A DNA stretch of 10,556 nt from an uncultured Bacillota bacterium (GTDB lineage: Bacteria > Bacillota > Clostridia > Peptostreptococcales > Anaerovoracaceae). The stretch lies in contig CAMJRV010000049.1 of the NCBI GenBank assembly GCA_946408315.1, positions 1-10,556 of the forward strand. Direction: 5' to 3'. Made by a program: the position numbers and the translations under genes. The notes under the pieces were generated by a model. It ran no database searches. It saw nothing but the letters and a program-made list of their open reading frames with translations, and had not been told where the DNA came from. Shown piece after piece: positions 1 through 7,827 of the stretch (positions within the stretch are counted from its first letter, which is position 1; every line of letters starts with the position of its first letter).

Positions 1-620
<620 letters not shown>

Positions 621-647
621 AATCAGATCGTTATGTCTTAATTTCTT

Positions 648-675
648 ACAGGGCGCCTGATACCAGGCGCCCTGT
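648..675 (+). terminator. Strong hairpin after the collagen-like gene (no U-tract)
   Basis: A perfect 12-bp stem (acagggcgcctg, 648-659; its complement, 664-675) closes on a 4-base loop, atac. It lies 27 bp after the collagen-like stop codon and 21 bp before the AAGGAG of the next gene. No T-run follows (agtcaaatccc), so it is not a standard intrinsic terminator. It could be a weak terminator, an mRNA 3'-end stabiliser or a processing point that separates expression of the surface protein from that of the glycosyltransferases. Confidence 0.6.
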
Positions 676-696
676 AGTCAAATCCCAATAAACTAC

Positions 697-702
697 AAGG
701 AG
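697..702 (+). promoter_or_regulatory. Ribosome binding site that decides the start of the first glycosyltransferase
   Basis: AAGGAG ends directly against the in-frame TTG at 703, which is too close for initiation there. The next in-frame TTG, at 712, is 9 bases away, a normal spacing. Starting there gives MNRYKICVYAI, which lines up residue for residue with MSALKICVYAI of the downstream paralogue. Confidence 0.75.
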
Positions 703-711
703 TTGTGCAAT

Positions 712-1824
712 TTGAACCGATATAAGATATGTGTTTACGCCATCAGTAAAAATCAGGAACAGTTGGTGGACCGGTGGATGGATTCGGTCTCCGAAGCAGA
801 CCTGGTCATTGTTACGGATACCGGTTCGACAGATGGCACGGTGAAAAAGCTTCGTAAAAGAGGGGCCGTCGTCTATAAGGCGAAAATATCGCCATGGCGC
901 TTTGACGCGGCGCGGAATGCGGCGCTGGGCCATGTCCCGAAAGACGTGGACATCTGCGTGTGCGCCGACCTGGACGAACTGTTTGACCCGGGATGGCGGC
1001 AAAATTTAGAGGCGGCATGGAAACCGGAATACACCCGGGCGAGATATCTTTTTACCCGGAGTCGCACCCCCGACGGCACGCCGATCAAACAGTATCCGAT
1101 GGAAAAAATACACCGGCGGAACGGATTCCGCTGGACTCGCCCCGTCTATGAATTTTTGGAATACAGCGGAACGGACGAAGATAAGACGGTATGGGTGGAT
1201 GGACTTTCTCTGAATTACGATCCCGACTTATCGAAACCGCCGCTGCAGGCGCTCTCTCTTCTGGAACTGTCGGTTCGGGAAAATCCTCAGGACGACAGGG
1301 CCATGTTCTGGCTAGGCCGAGAATATATGTACCGCGGCAAAGACGATCTCTGCATTGAAACGCTGAAAAGACACTTGGTACTTCCCTCTGCAAAATGGGA
1401 CGAGGAGCGCAGCGCTTCCATGCGTTTTATCGCGCGCTGCTATGAAAGAAAAGGAGATCTGAAAGAATCAAGACTCTGGCTTTTCAAGGCCATAGCGGAA
1501 TGCCCCCATGTGCGCGAGCCGTACCTTGCCCTGGCGGCGCTGGGATATAAAGAAGAGAATTGGCCTATGGTCTACGCCATCGTTAAAAAAGGGCTCTCCA
1601 TCGGCCAAAAGAGCGGAAGTTATCTTGTCGAGCCGGAAAGCTGGGGCTTTCTCCTTTACGATTACGGAGCAATCAGCGCTTATCGGCTTGGTCTTTATGA
1701 AGAATCCCGAAATTACGCACAGAAGGCCTGCGAGCTGAACCCCGCTGATGAAAGGCTGAAGTCCAATCTGGAGCTGATCGAAAAAAAGATCGATGAAAAT
1801 TCGGGGAAGGAGGCCCTCTCATGA
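712..1824 (+). CDS. GT2-type glycosyltransferase with C-terminal TPR-like repeats, paralogue 1
   Basis: This 370-residue protein is predicted cytosolic, with no signal peptide or membrane segment. Residues 1 to about 180 form a GT-A-like glycosyltransferase domain: KICVYAISKN at the N-terminus, nucleotide-sugar loop VTDTGSTDGT (34-43), conserved PWRFDAARN (61-69) and the metal-binding DxD as DLDELF (86-91). From about 190 to 365 come helical TPR-like units (DDRAMFWLGREYMYRG; ASMRFIARCYERKGD; ISAYRLGLYEESRNYAQKAC). This layout occurs in glycosyltransferases that act on protein or cell-surface acceptors. The TTG start at 712 follows AAGGAG. The stop overlaps the next gene by 4 bp (ATGA), so the two are translationally coupled. 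Oddity: where paralogue 2 has VHEY and LNHHPD, this one has VYEF (Tyr146) and LNYDPD (Tyr169, Asp170), so its active site may be altered. The acceptor may be the collagen-like protein upstream, but that is inference. Confidence 0.82.
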   Translation: MNRYKICVYAISKNQEQLVDRWMDSVSEADLVIVTDTGSTDGTVKKLRKRGAVVYKAKISPWRFDAARNAALGHVPKDVDICVCADLDELFDPGWRQNLEAAWKPEYTRARYLFTRSRTPDGTPIKQYPMEKIHRRNGFRWTRPVYEFLEYSGTDEDKTVWVDGLSLNYDPDLSKPPLQALSLLELSVRENPQDDRAMFWLGREYMYRGKDDLCIETLKRHLVLPSAKWDEERSASMRFIARCYERKGDLKESRLWLFKAIAECPHVREPYLALAALGYKEENWPMVYAIVKKGLSIGQKSGSYLVEPESWGFLLYDYGAISAYRLGLYEESRNYAQKACELNPADERLKSNLELIEKKIDENSGKEALS

Positions 1825-2963
1825 GCGCTTTAAAAATATGCGTTTACGCAATCTGTAAAAACGAGGCGAAGTTCGTGGACCAGTGGATGGATTCCATGAA
1901 CGAAGCCGACGTGATTGTCGTCACCGACACGGGCTCCGACGACGATACGGTGGAAAAGCTACGAAAGCGAGGCGCCGTCGTCTATGTCGATAAAGTCAGC
2001 CCCTGGCGGTTTGACGCAGCGCGGAACATCTCTCTCGACCATGTCCCCGAAGATGTCGACGTCTGCGTCTGCACCGACCTTGACGAGCTGTTCGAACCGG
2101 GCTGGAGAGCAAGCCTGGAAACGGCATGGAAAAACCACAAACCCAAAAACAGCGGCCCAATCGCAAAAAGTGGGAGATACCTTTATAATTGGAGCCTCAA
2201 GGCGGACGGCACACCGGACGTGCAGTTCCACTATTTCAAGGTGCACGAACGTAAAAACTTCCGCTGGAAATGTCCTGTGCACGAGTATGTTCAGTATGTG
2301 GGAACCCTGCCTCTGGAAGCCGTGTTCATCGAAGGTATGGTGCTCAATCACCACCCCGACCCCGAAAAATCCCGGGGATCGTATCTGCCCCTGCTTGAAA
2401 TTGCCGTACAGGAAGCGCCTCTGGACGATCGGATGCGTTACTATCTCGGCAGAGAGTATATGTATAAGGAAGAATGGGAAAAGTGTATCGACACGCTCAA
2501 AGTTTACCTCGCCATGCCGACGGCCCACTGGAATGAAGAGCGGTGCGCCTCCATGCGCTGGATCGCCAAAGCCTCTCACAAGCTGGGCCGCACCGGAGAC
2601 GCCTACGGCTGGTACTATAAAGCGATTGCCGAAGCGTCCCACATGCGCGATCCCTACGTGGAGTTCGCAAAGATGTGCTACGAGTTGAGCGACTGGCCGA
2701 TGACCTTCTTCCTGACAAAAGAGGCGTTAAAGATCAAAGACAAATCAAAGACCTACGTCAATATGGGCTATTCCTGGGATGAGACGCCGGATGATCTGTG
2801 CGCCATCGCCTCCTATCGCATGAACATGCTGGATATCGCACTCGAACATGCGAAGACGGCCCTCAGTTACTCCCCGGACAATGTAAGATTAAAAAATAAC
2901 CTTAAAATTATAGAAGAGCGTCTTCAGGCTCGGCATATACAATCTGGCCGTCCATCATCGTAA
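1821..2963 (+). CDS. GT2-type glycosyltransferase with C-terminal TPR-like repeats, paralogue 2
   Basis: A 380-residue protein and clear tandem duplicate of the preceding gene; by eye roughly half of the residues match. The ATG is preceded by GGAAGGAGG (about 1805-1813) and overlaps the upstream stop as ATGA. GT-A domain: KICVYAICKN, VTDTGSDDDT (34-43), PWRFDAARN, DLDELF with DxD at 86-88, then CPVHEY (His154) and LNHHPD (His177/178), which are the usual histidines of this group. An 8-residue insertion rich in Lys/Asn (about 106-116) is absent from paralogue 1. TPR-like helices occupy about 195-370. The homologous region ends near IIEERL; the last dozen residues (ARHIQSGRPSS) are encoded antisense to the end of the convergent amidohydrolase gene and are probably acquired read-through. 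The nucleotide sugar and acceptor cannot be told from sequence. Confidence 0.84.
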   Translation: MSALKICVYAICKNEAKFVDQWMDSMNEADVIVVTDTGSDDDTVEKLRKRGAVVYVDKVSPWRFDAARNISLDHVPEDVDVCVCTDLDELFEPGWRASLETAWKNHKPKNSGPIAKSGRYLYNWSLKADGTPDVQFHYFKVHERKNFRWKCPVHEYVQYVGTLPLEAVFIEGMVLNHHPDPEKSRGSYLPLLEIAVQEAPLDDRMRYYLGREYMYKEEWEKCIDTLKVYLAMPTAHWNEERCASMRWIAKASHKLGRTGDAYGWYYKAIAEASHMRDPYVEFAKMCYELSDWPMTFFLTKEALKIKDKSKTYVNMGYSWDETPDDLCAIASYRMNMLDIALEHAKTALSYSPDNVRLKNNLKIIEERLQARHIQSGRPSS

Positions 2964-4545
2964 AGACGACCTTTGCATCCAACAGCTCCCGAGCTTGCAC
3001 CGTCATCAGGTTTCTGTCCACCACAATAATATCCGCCAGCTTGCCGGATTCCAGAGTTCCCAGTTCATGGCCTCTGTTATGGCTGCACGCCGCCCCGTAG
3101 GTGTACCCTCTCAACGCCTCGGCCACAGTCAGGCGTTCCTGGGGGTTGACCCCGATCGGATTGTCTGATTCGTCACAGCGCGTGACCGCCGCATAGATTT
3201 CCAGGAATGGATTCAGGCTTACAACAGGATAGTCTGTTCCAAAAGCGAGGATCGCTCCATTTTTCAGCAGCGTTTTAAAAGGCCATTCCAGTTGAGATCG
3301 CTTCAGACCAACCCGTTCCAGTTTCTCCTCCGCGTCTGCGATCAGATGATACGGCTGGGCGGAAGGAATCACGTTCAGCCTCCCAAACCTCTCGATATCG
3401 TCCTCTGAAATGCTCTCACAGTGTTCGAGGCAGTTTTGAATTTCGGAATTGCCATAAAGCCTGTTCGATTCCTCGAAGATATCCAGCGCCATGTGTATGG
3501 ACGCATCTCCCAGAGTATGCAGCCGCACCCCGAATCCGGCCTTGTTGGCGGCAAGGATGGAATTTCGATAAACTTCCTGCGGGTAGTTCGGTTCTCCGCA
3601 GGTTTCTGGCCGGTCCGTATACGGCTCCAGCATCCAGGCCGTATACGTGGTTGTTACCCCGTCTACGAACTGCTTTAACCCCGACACCTGAACCTTTCCG
3701 GAATGGTATTTCTCCCTGAGCGCAAGCTGCAGGGAAAAATCGTCGCCGGTGCCCAGGCTGGGATACAGATGCAGCCTCGTCAGCAGCTTTTTCTCTTCGG
3801 AGAGCTCACAGGCAATTCGATAAAGCTTGTAGTCCTCTTCCGGCATGGTTTTGCTGGACATGTCGCACATGGAGGTGATGCCATATCGGGCCGCCTTTTT
3901 CGTAAAATCGGTCTGAATTTCCCGCATGACAGTCTCTTCCGGCTCATAGATACGGTTCCAGGCCAGCCCGCAGGCTTCCATTTCAATCAGAATTCCGGTC
4001 AGCTCCCCCTGCTCGTCTTTGCAGATTTCCCCAAAACCGACTTCTGTCTCCGCTGTAATTCCGCATTCCCGCAGAGCCGCCCCGTTCAGCCAGAACGTAT
4101 GCCCGTCGGCGCAGAGGAGGTAGACCGGCTTCTCCGGAAAAGCCTCATCCAGCAATTTACGGCTTGGAAGCTCTCCCGTTTCCCAGTTCACAAGCAGCCA
4201 GCCGGTGGCCAGGATCCGCTCCAGCCCCGGGTTTTGACGGTCATATTCCACTACCATCCGGATACAGTCCTCCTCTGAGACAGACCGGTCCAACTCGTCG
4301 TACATATATTGGCTCGCCGCCATCGAGCCTTCAAAGAAATGCATATGGGCGTCGCTGAAGCCCGCCATGACGAATTGATCTCCGAAATCCCAGACTTTTG
4401 TGCTTTCTCCGATATAGGCTTCGATCCCTTGCCCCTCTTCCACCGCGATAATCCTGTTCGCCGCAACGGCGATTCCGCCGTCGAGCGTACGGTCGGCCGT
4501 ACCGGTAAAGATGGCTCTGCTTTTCAATACAATTTCCGCAATCAT
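2908..4545 (-). CDS. YtcJ-like metal-dependent amidohydrolase (amidohydrolase_3 family)
   Basis: A 545-residue protein, the usual length for YtcJ-like enzymes; predicted cytosolic. It starts at an ATG after GGAGG (within 4546-4556). Metal-site residues of the TIM-barrel amidohydrolase superfamily are visible in order: HMH (His67/His69) in FSDAHMHFFEG, Lys291 in LKQFVDGV (the lysine that may be carbamylated), His343 in RLHTLGDASIHM, His375 in LEHCES and Asp438 in FGTDYPV. A C-terminal segment (TLESGKLADIIVVDRN) returns to the small beta-sandwich domain. Family members hydrolyse amide-type bonds (the N-substituted formamide deformylase group belongs here), but most have no known substrate. It is the second gene of the operon behind the -24/-12 promoter, 50 bp after the GPH transporter gene, so the transporter probably brings in its substrate. 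The gene's 3' end overlaps the convergent glycosyltransferase gene by 56 bp. Confidence 0.87.
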   Translation of the reverse strand: MIAEIVLKSRAIFTGTADRTLDGGIAVAANRIIAVEEGQGIEAYIGESTKVWDFGDQFVMAGFSDAHMHFFEGSMAASQYMYDELDRSVSEEDCIRMVVEYDRQNPGLERILATGWLLVNWETGELPSRKLLDEAFPEKPVYLLCADGHTFWLNGAALRECGITAETEVGFGEICKDEQGELTGILIEMEACGLAWNRIYEPEETVMREIQTDFTKKAARYGITSMCDMSSKTMPEEDYKLYRIACELSEEKKLLTRLHLYPSLGTGDDFSLQLALREKYHSGKVQVSGLKQFVDGVTTTYTAWMLEPYTDRPETCGEPNYPQEVYRNSILAANKAGFGVRLHTLGDASIHMALDIFEESNRLYGNSEIQNCLEHCESISEDDIERFGRLNVIPSAQPYHLIADAEEKLERVGLKRSQLEWPFKTLLKNGAILAFGTDYPVVSLNPFLEIYAAVTRCDESDNPIGVNPQERLTVAEALRGYTYGAACSHNRGHELGTLESGKLADIIVVDRNLMTVQARELLDAKVVFTMMDGQIVYAEPEDALL

Positions 4546-4559
4546 GTTTCCTCCATTCC

Positions 4560-4580
4560 GTGTCGCGCTTTGCGCTCCAC
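4560..4580 (-). other. Small intercistronic hairpin before the amidohydrolase gene
   Basis: On the minus strand the sequence reads GTG-GA-GCGC-AAA-GCGC-GA-CAC: a 4-bp GCGC stem with AAA loop, then opposed GA/GA (possible tandem sheared G-A pairs), then a 3-bp GTG/CAC outer stem. It lies between the transporter stop and the amidohydrolase ribosome binding site. It has no T-run, so it is not a terminator. It may influence mRNA processing or the relative level of the two proteins, but it is short and could be chance. Confidence 0.35.
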
Positions 4581-4595
4581 AGCTTATTTCTCATG

Positions 4596-6053
4596 CTAAA
4601 ATAACTTTTTCAGATTTTCATCGGAATAGCTTTCACCCCGTTCTCTTGCGCGCAAAGCTTCCATCAGGGAGCGATAACGCTTCTCCGTGATCGGATAAAG
4701 GATTACGAAGATGACCGATATGATGATGGCGATTGCAGGGATCAGGGTGTTGAGCTGCAAAATTCCATTCAACGCGGAGGCGCTCTGTTCTTCCAGCTCC
4801 GCATGATATCCGACAAGACTGAGCAGGATTCCGCTGAGCCACATGCCGATTGCGGAGCCGAATTTCTGCGCGAAGGACGCGATCCCGTTGATGCTCCCTT
4901 CTCTCCGTTCCCCGGATATGTATTCAAACACCTCGCAGCAGTCGTTTACCATCGCATACCCGATCGTCCAGAAGCACACGTTGGAAATATTGTAGATTAC
5001 CGTGTAAATCAGTAACTGGTGATAGGTTTGGATTCCGAAGGCGGCAAAGAACAGACAGCCCGCGATCGTAATGAGACAGAGAACGATCGTCACCAGCTTC
5101 TTCCCCATTCTGGTTGCCAGGAAGTTGCAGACAGGAAGCATCGCAAAACAGATGACGGTGTAGGTCGTCCAGTATATCGCCTGCTTGTCCGCGCCGAGTC
5201 CCAGGTTGTTGGACATCAGGAAGACAAACGCCGCAGACGCGATGGAGTAGTTCACGCATGTGAAGAAAATATACAGCGCTATGTTCCGGAACGGCTTCAT
5301 CCGGATCAAAGCGACGTAATCCTTCACCATATCGCCTCTCGTCTTCTTATGGGCATTTTTTACGATATTCGCGTCATAGCTCACGCGCTCCTTGCCTCTC
5401 GTGAAATTCCAGCAGACGAGGGCTCCCGCCAAAGCGACGAGGCCAAAGACGACGGCGGAAAGGAACCACGCCGTCTTCTCTTCGCCGCCGGATTTCGTGA
5501 CCTTGTCCACGACGAACATCGGTCCCGCGGTCACAAGCCACGTGGCCGTATACATGATGATGCCGGTATAGGTTTTGATCGTGCTCCTCTCGTTGAAATC
5601 ATCCGTTATTTCCGCACTCATGGACAGGAACGGAATGACATAGAACTTGTACGCCGTCCAAAATCCGATGGCCGCAAACAGATAATACGCAAATTGCTGC
5701 GCCGCAGTTTCGCCTGTGGTGGTGAAGAGCAGGATGGTAAATAGGTAGATCGGCAGGGAGGCGCCGATCATAAAGGGACGCCTTCTGCCGTACTTTGACC
5801 GGCAGTTATCCGAAAGATGGCCCACGACAGGGTCTGTGACCGCGTCCCACATGATCGCAATCAGGGATATGGTCCCGCCCACCGCCGGATCAACCCCTAC
5901 AACGTCGGTCAGGAAATATAAAAAATAATAATAGAAGATATTGAACGGGACGGAGTCTGAAAAGGCTCCTACAGAATAGGCAAGCTTTTCGACGATACTG
6001 AGTTTTCCATGCCGAACTTCGGCTTTGTTTCGCTCTGCGAAATCGTGACTCAT
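4596..6053 (-). CDS. MFS transporter of the GPH (glycoside-pentoside-hexuronide):cation symporter family
   Basis: A 485-residue, 12-helix membrane protein of the MelB/GPH family. It starts at an ATG behind AAGGAGA. Helix II carries IMWDAVTDPVVGHLSDN, with both acidic residues of the MelB cation-site motif (Asp70 and Asp74), followed by the loop SKYGRRRPFMIGASLP. C-terminal features include SGERREGSINGIASFAQKFGSAIG, the conserved GPH motif between helices X and XI. Function: symport of a small organic solute with Na+ or H+ in the cytoplasmic membrane. It is the first gene after the sigma-54-type promoter and is co-transcribed with the YtcJ-like amidohydrolase, so its substrate is more likely that enzyme's amide or ester substrate than a simple sugar; that is inference. 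The family call is firm, the substrate unknown. Confidence 0.88.
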   Translation of the reverse strand: MSHDFAERNKAEVRHGKLSIVEKLAYSVGAFSDSVPFNIFYYYFLYFLTDVVGVDPAVGGTISLIAIMWDAVTDPVVGHLSDNCRSKYGRRRPFMIGASLPIYLFTILLFTTTGETAAQQFAYYLFAAIGFWTAYKFYVIPFLSMSAEITDDFNERSTIKTYTGIIMYTATWLVTAGPMFVVDKVTKSGGEEKTAWFLSAVVFGLVALAGALVCWNFTRGKERVSYDANIVKNAHKKTRGDMVKDYVALIRMKPFRNIALYIFFTCVNYSIASAAFVFLMSNNLGLGADKQAIYWTTYTVICFAMLPVCNFLATRMGKKLVTIVLCLITIAGCLFFAAFGIQTYHQLLIYTVIYNISNVCFWTIGYAMVNDCCEVFEYISGERREGSINGIASFAQKFGSAIGMWLSGILLSLVGYHAELEEQSASALNGILQLNTLIPAIAIIISVIFVILYPITEKRYRSLMEALRARERGESYSDENLKKLF

Positions 6054-6150
6054 AGATTTCTCCTTTTTCCTTCTTTCCCTTCGGGAAGAGCTGTGTTAAC
6101 GAGCTGTCGGTTCAACCCTTGCGCAAGTTTTTCGACCTGCTTCCCTATTT

Positions 6151-6166
6151 TGCAAATGTCCTGCCA
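6151..6166 (-). promoter_or_regulatory. Sigma-54 (-24/-12) promoter of the transporter/amidohydrolase operon
   Basis: The minus strand reads TGGCAGGACATTTGCA. The sigma-54 consensus is TGGCACG-N4-TTGCA; the GG and GC elements are at exact spacing and all fixed positions match except one (G instead of C after TGGCA). A further T precedes it (TTGGCA). Start of transcription is predicted near 6140, leaving a leader of about 87 nt. The adjacent upstream gene encodes a sigma-54 activator with an intact GSFTGA loop, which strongly supports the call. Confidence 0.85.
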
Positions 6167-6268
6167 AGAAGCGACTTTTTGATTTTCTTCTCTGACGACC
6201 CACATATTTCAACGAGTTCACGGTTATGCACCCCGGACCTCAAGCTTTCTCTCGCAGATTTTCCCCAT

Positions 6269-6313
6269 AAAAAAATCCGAATGCGGAAACTTTTATTTCC
6301 ACATCTCGGATTT
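6269..6313 (-). terminator. Intrinsic terminator of the sigma-54 activator gene (may double as activator site)
   Basis: On the minus strand a near-perfect stem of about 17 bp (arms 6296-6313 and 6273-6289, one bulge) encloses a short A-rich loop and runs into seven T's (plus-strand A-run 6269-6275). It lies about 50 bp after the activator stop codon, a classical intrinsic terminator. The core TGCGGAAA-N6-TTTCCACA (6282-6303) is itself a dyad located about 120-140 bp upstream of the -24 element, the usual distance of an enhancer-type binding site. Confidence 0.78.
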
Positions 6314-6364
6314 CTCACCTGCTTTTCTGTTTTTCAGTACCGTTACCTTTTCCGTTTTGTCATA

Positions 6365-7750
6365 TCATTCTTCAATTTCGTATTGTTTGATTTTCTTATT
6401 CAGCATCTGCCGCGATATCCCCAGATCCCTGGCCGCTCTCGTCCTGTTTCCTTTCCACTGTTTCAGCGCCGACAGGATCATGTTCGTTTCCAGATTCCGT
6501 TTCGCTTCCGCCAGCGTCTTCCTGCCGGAGGCTTCAGATTCCGCCCTTGCATTTACCGGGTTGGCAAGCAGGAAGCCCTCCAGGTTTTTTACCGTAATGT
6601 ATTTCCCGTAGCACTTATTCATGGCGCGCTCCAAAATATTCGTCAGCTCGCGGACATTTCCCGGCCAGTCATATTGAAGAAGCAACTCCAGCGCGTCCGG
6701 CTCGATGCCAAGAACGTGATGGGACGGCCCGACCCTTCCGAGGGACTCGTTCAGAGATTCGATCACAGAGTTGGCGATATACGGGATGTCATCTTTATGC
6801 TCTCTCAGCGGCGCAACCTGGATTTCCACGACGTTCAGCCTGTAATACAGATCCTCCCGGAATTTTTTCTGCTGCACAAGCTCCCAGAGGTTTTCATTCG
6901 TGGCGGCGATGATCCTCACGTCGACAGGAATAGAGGTGCTGCCCCCGATCCTTACGATTTCTTTCTCCTGCAGAAAACGGAGAAGCTTTGCCTGCATCAT
7001 AAGCTGCAGCTGGCTGATTTCATCGAGAAAAAGCGTTCCTCCGTCGGCCATTTCCACCAGCCCCTTTTTCCCGCCCTTCTGGGCCCCGGTAAAGCTCCCC
7101 TCTTCATATCCGAAAAACTCCGACTCAAACAGCTCCGACGGAATGGCCGCGCAGTTGACCCGGATAAAGTTCCGCAGGCTCCGGGTGCTGAGCTTGTGAA
7201 TGGAATGAGCCACCAGCTCCTTTCCCACACCGGAATCTCCGCAGATCATTACCGTCGAGTTGCTTCTTGCCGCGAACGCGATCTGGGCCTTCAGCTCCTT
7301 TGTGACCTTGCTCTTGCCCATGATATTTTCGATGGAGTATTTGGCCCCCCGGATATTCTTGATTTCCTGTTTGTAATAGTGGAGCTCGCTGGACAGCTCT
7401 GCAATCTGGTCCAGAAAATGGTGCAGCGTCGTCGTATCTCCGAAGACGTCATACTCGATGGCCCCGATGATTTCCCCGTCCTTCACGATGGGGAAGCTGT
7501 TGCAGATCAGGGTCAGCCCCTCCACCATATACACTTCGCCATACTGCTTTTTCCCCGTCTCCAAAACCTTGTACGCCGTGTTCGTCGGAATCAGCTCCCG
7601 GATAGACATGCCCGCAATATCGTCCCCGCACTCGTAGCCTTCTTCTTTCGCCACATCATCCGTGGCGAAGACGATCCTTGCGTCCCTGTCCAGGATTACA
7701 AGTCCGTCGATAGAGTTCATAATCTGTTTATAGTCCTTTGATAAATCCAA
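6365..7750 (-). CDS. Sigma-54-dependent transcriptional activator (PAS - AAA+ - Fis HTH)
   Basis: A 461-residue protein resembling RocR-type enhancer-binding activators. Residues 1-110 form a PAS-like sensor domain (IDGLVILDRDARIVFATDD). A short linker follows. The AAA+ ATPase spans about 140-375: Walker A GDSGVGKE (171-178), sigma-54 contact loop GSFTGA (218-223; a conservative variant of GAFTGA), Walker B GTLFLDEI (238-245), arginine finger region FREDLYYRLNV (297-307) and GNVREL (364-369). The Fis-type helix-turn-helix is at the C-terminus (about 425-458, ARDLGISRQMLNKKI). No phosphoreceiver domain is present, so a small ligand sensed by the PAS domain probably triggers it. The TTG start is the first possible one: an in-frame TGA lies just upstream, and GAGGG sits 9 bases before it. 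It should act on the -24/-12 promoter directly downstream, activating the transporter/amidohydrolase operon. Confidence 0.92.
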   Translation of the reverse strand: MDLSKDYKQIMNSIDGLVILDRDARIVFATDDVAKEEGYECGDDIAGMSIRELIPTNTAYKVLETGKKQYGEVYMVEGLTLICNSFPIVKDGEIIGAIEYDVFGDTTTLHHFLDQIAELSSELHYYKQEIKNIRGAKYSIENIMGKSKVTKELKAQIAFAARSNSTVMICGDSGVGKELVAHSIHKLSTRSLRNFIRVNCAAIPSELFESEFFGYEEGSFTGAQKGGKKGLVEMADGGTLFLDEISQLQLMMQAKLLRFLQEKEIVRIGGSTSIPVDVRIIAATNENLWELVQQKKFREDLYYRLNVVEIQVAPLREHKDDIPYIANSVIESLNESLGRVGPSHHVLGIEPDALELLLQYDWPGNVRELTNILERAMNKCYGKYITVKNLEGFLLANPVNARAESEASGRKTLAEAKRNLETNMILSALKQWKGNRTRAARDLGISRQMLNKKIKQYEIEE

Positions 7751-7798
7751 TCTTTCTCACCCTCATTCCGCCGTCGTCCCATTTGACGCTGTCCTATG

Positions 7799-7827
7799 AT
7801 GATATCAAAAACAAACAGCAGTGACAA
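7799..7827 (-). promoter_or_regulatory. Sigma-A-type promoter of the sigma-54 activator gene
   Basis: On the minus strand TTGTCA (7827-7822) and TATCAT (7804-7799) are separated by exactly 17 bp; each box is 5/6 to consensus. Transcription would start near 7792, about 40 nt before the TTG start codon. The -35 box lies inside one arm of the 21-bp inverted repeat, so anything binding that repeat would affect the promoter. Confidence 0.65.

Larger units (their letters stand above)
6054..6364. other. Intergenic control region between regulator and transporter/amidohydrolase operon
   Basis: These 311 bp hold no credible gene. Read on the minus strand from the regulator outward, they contain the regulator's terminator hairpin (6269-6313), about 100 bp of T/C-rich sequence without a clear motif, the -24/-12 promoter (6151-6166), and a leader of about 87 nt to the transporter ATG. 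The leader carries a 10-bp palindrome, cttgcgcaag, at 6118-6127 and a small ttccc-gaa-gggaa hairpin just upstream of the ribosome binding site. Confidence 0.7.

Noticed and set aside
1959..2642. 227-codon minus-strand frame
   Set aside because: It is a shadow of the second glycosyltransferase; a similar shadow occurs in the first copy (646-1002), as expected from shared sequence.
3703..4278. 191-codon plus-strand frame
   Set aside because: It is antisense to the amidohydrolase, whose metal ligands are all intact.
5019..5744. 241-codon plus-strand frame
   Set aside because: It is antisense to the GPH transporter, with a highly charged composition and no ribosome binding site or known motif.
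6119..7741. 540-codon open frame on the plus strand
   Set aside because: It lies antisense to the sigma-54 activator gene. Its translation is rich in Arg, Phe, His and Pro and has no recognisable domain, while the minus-strand frame has every AAA+ motif.
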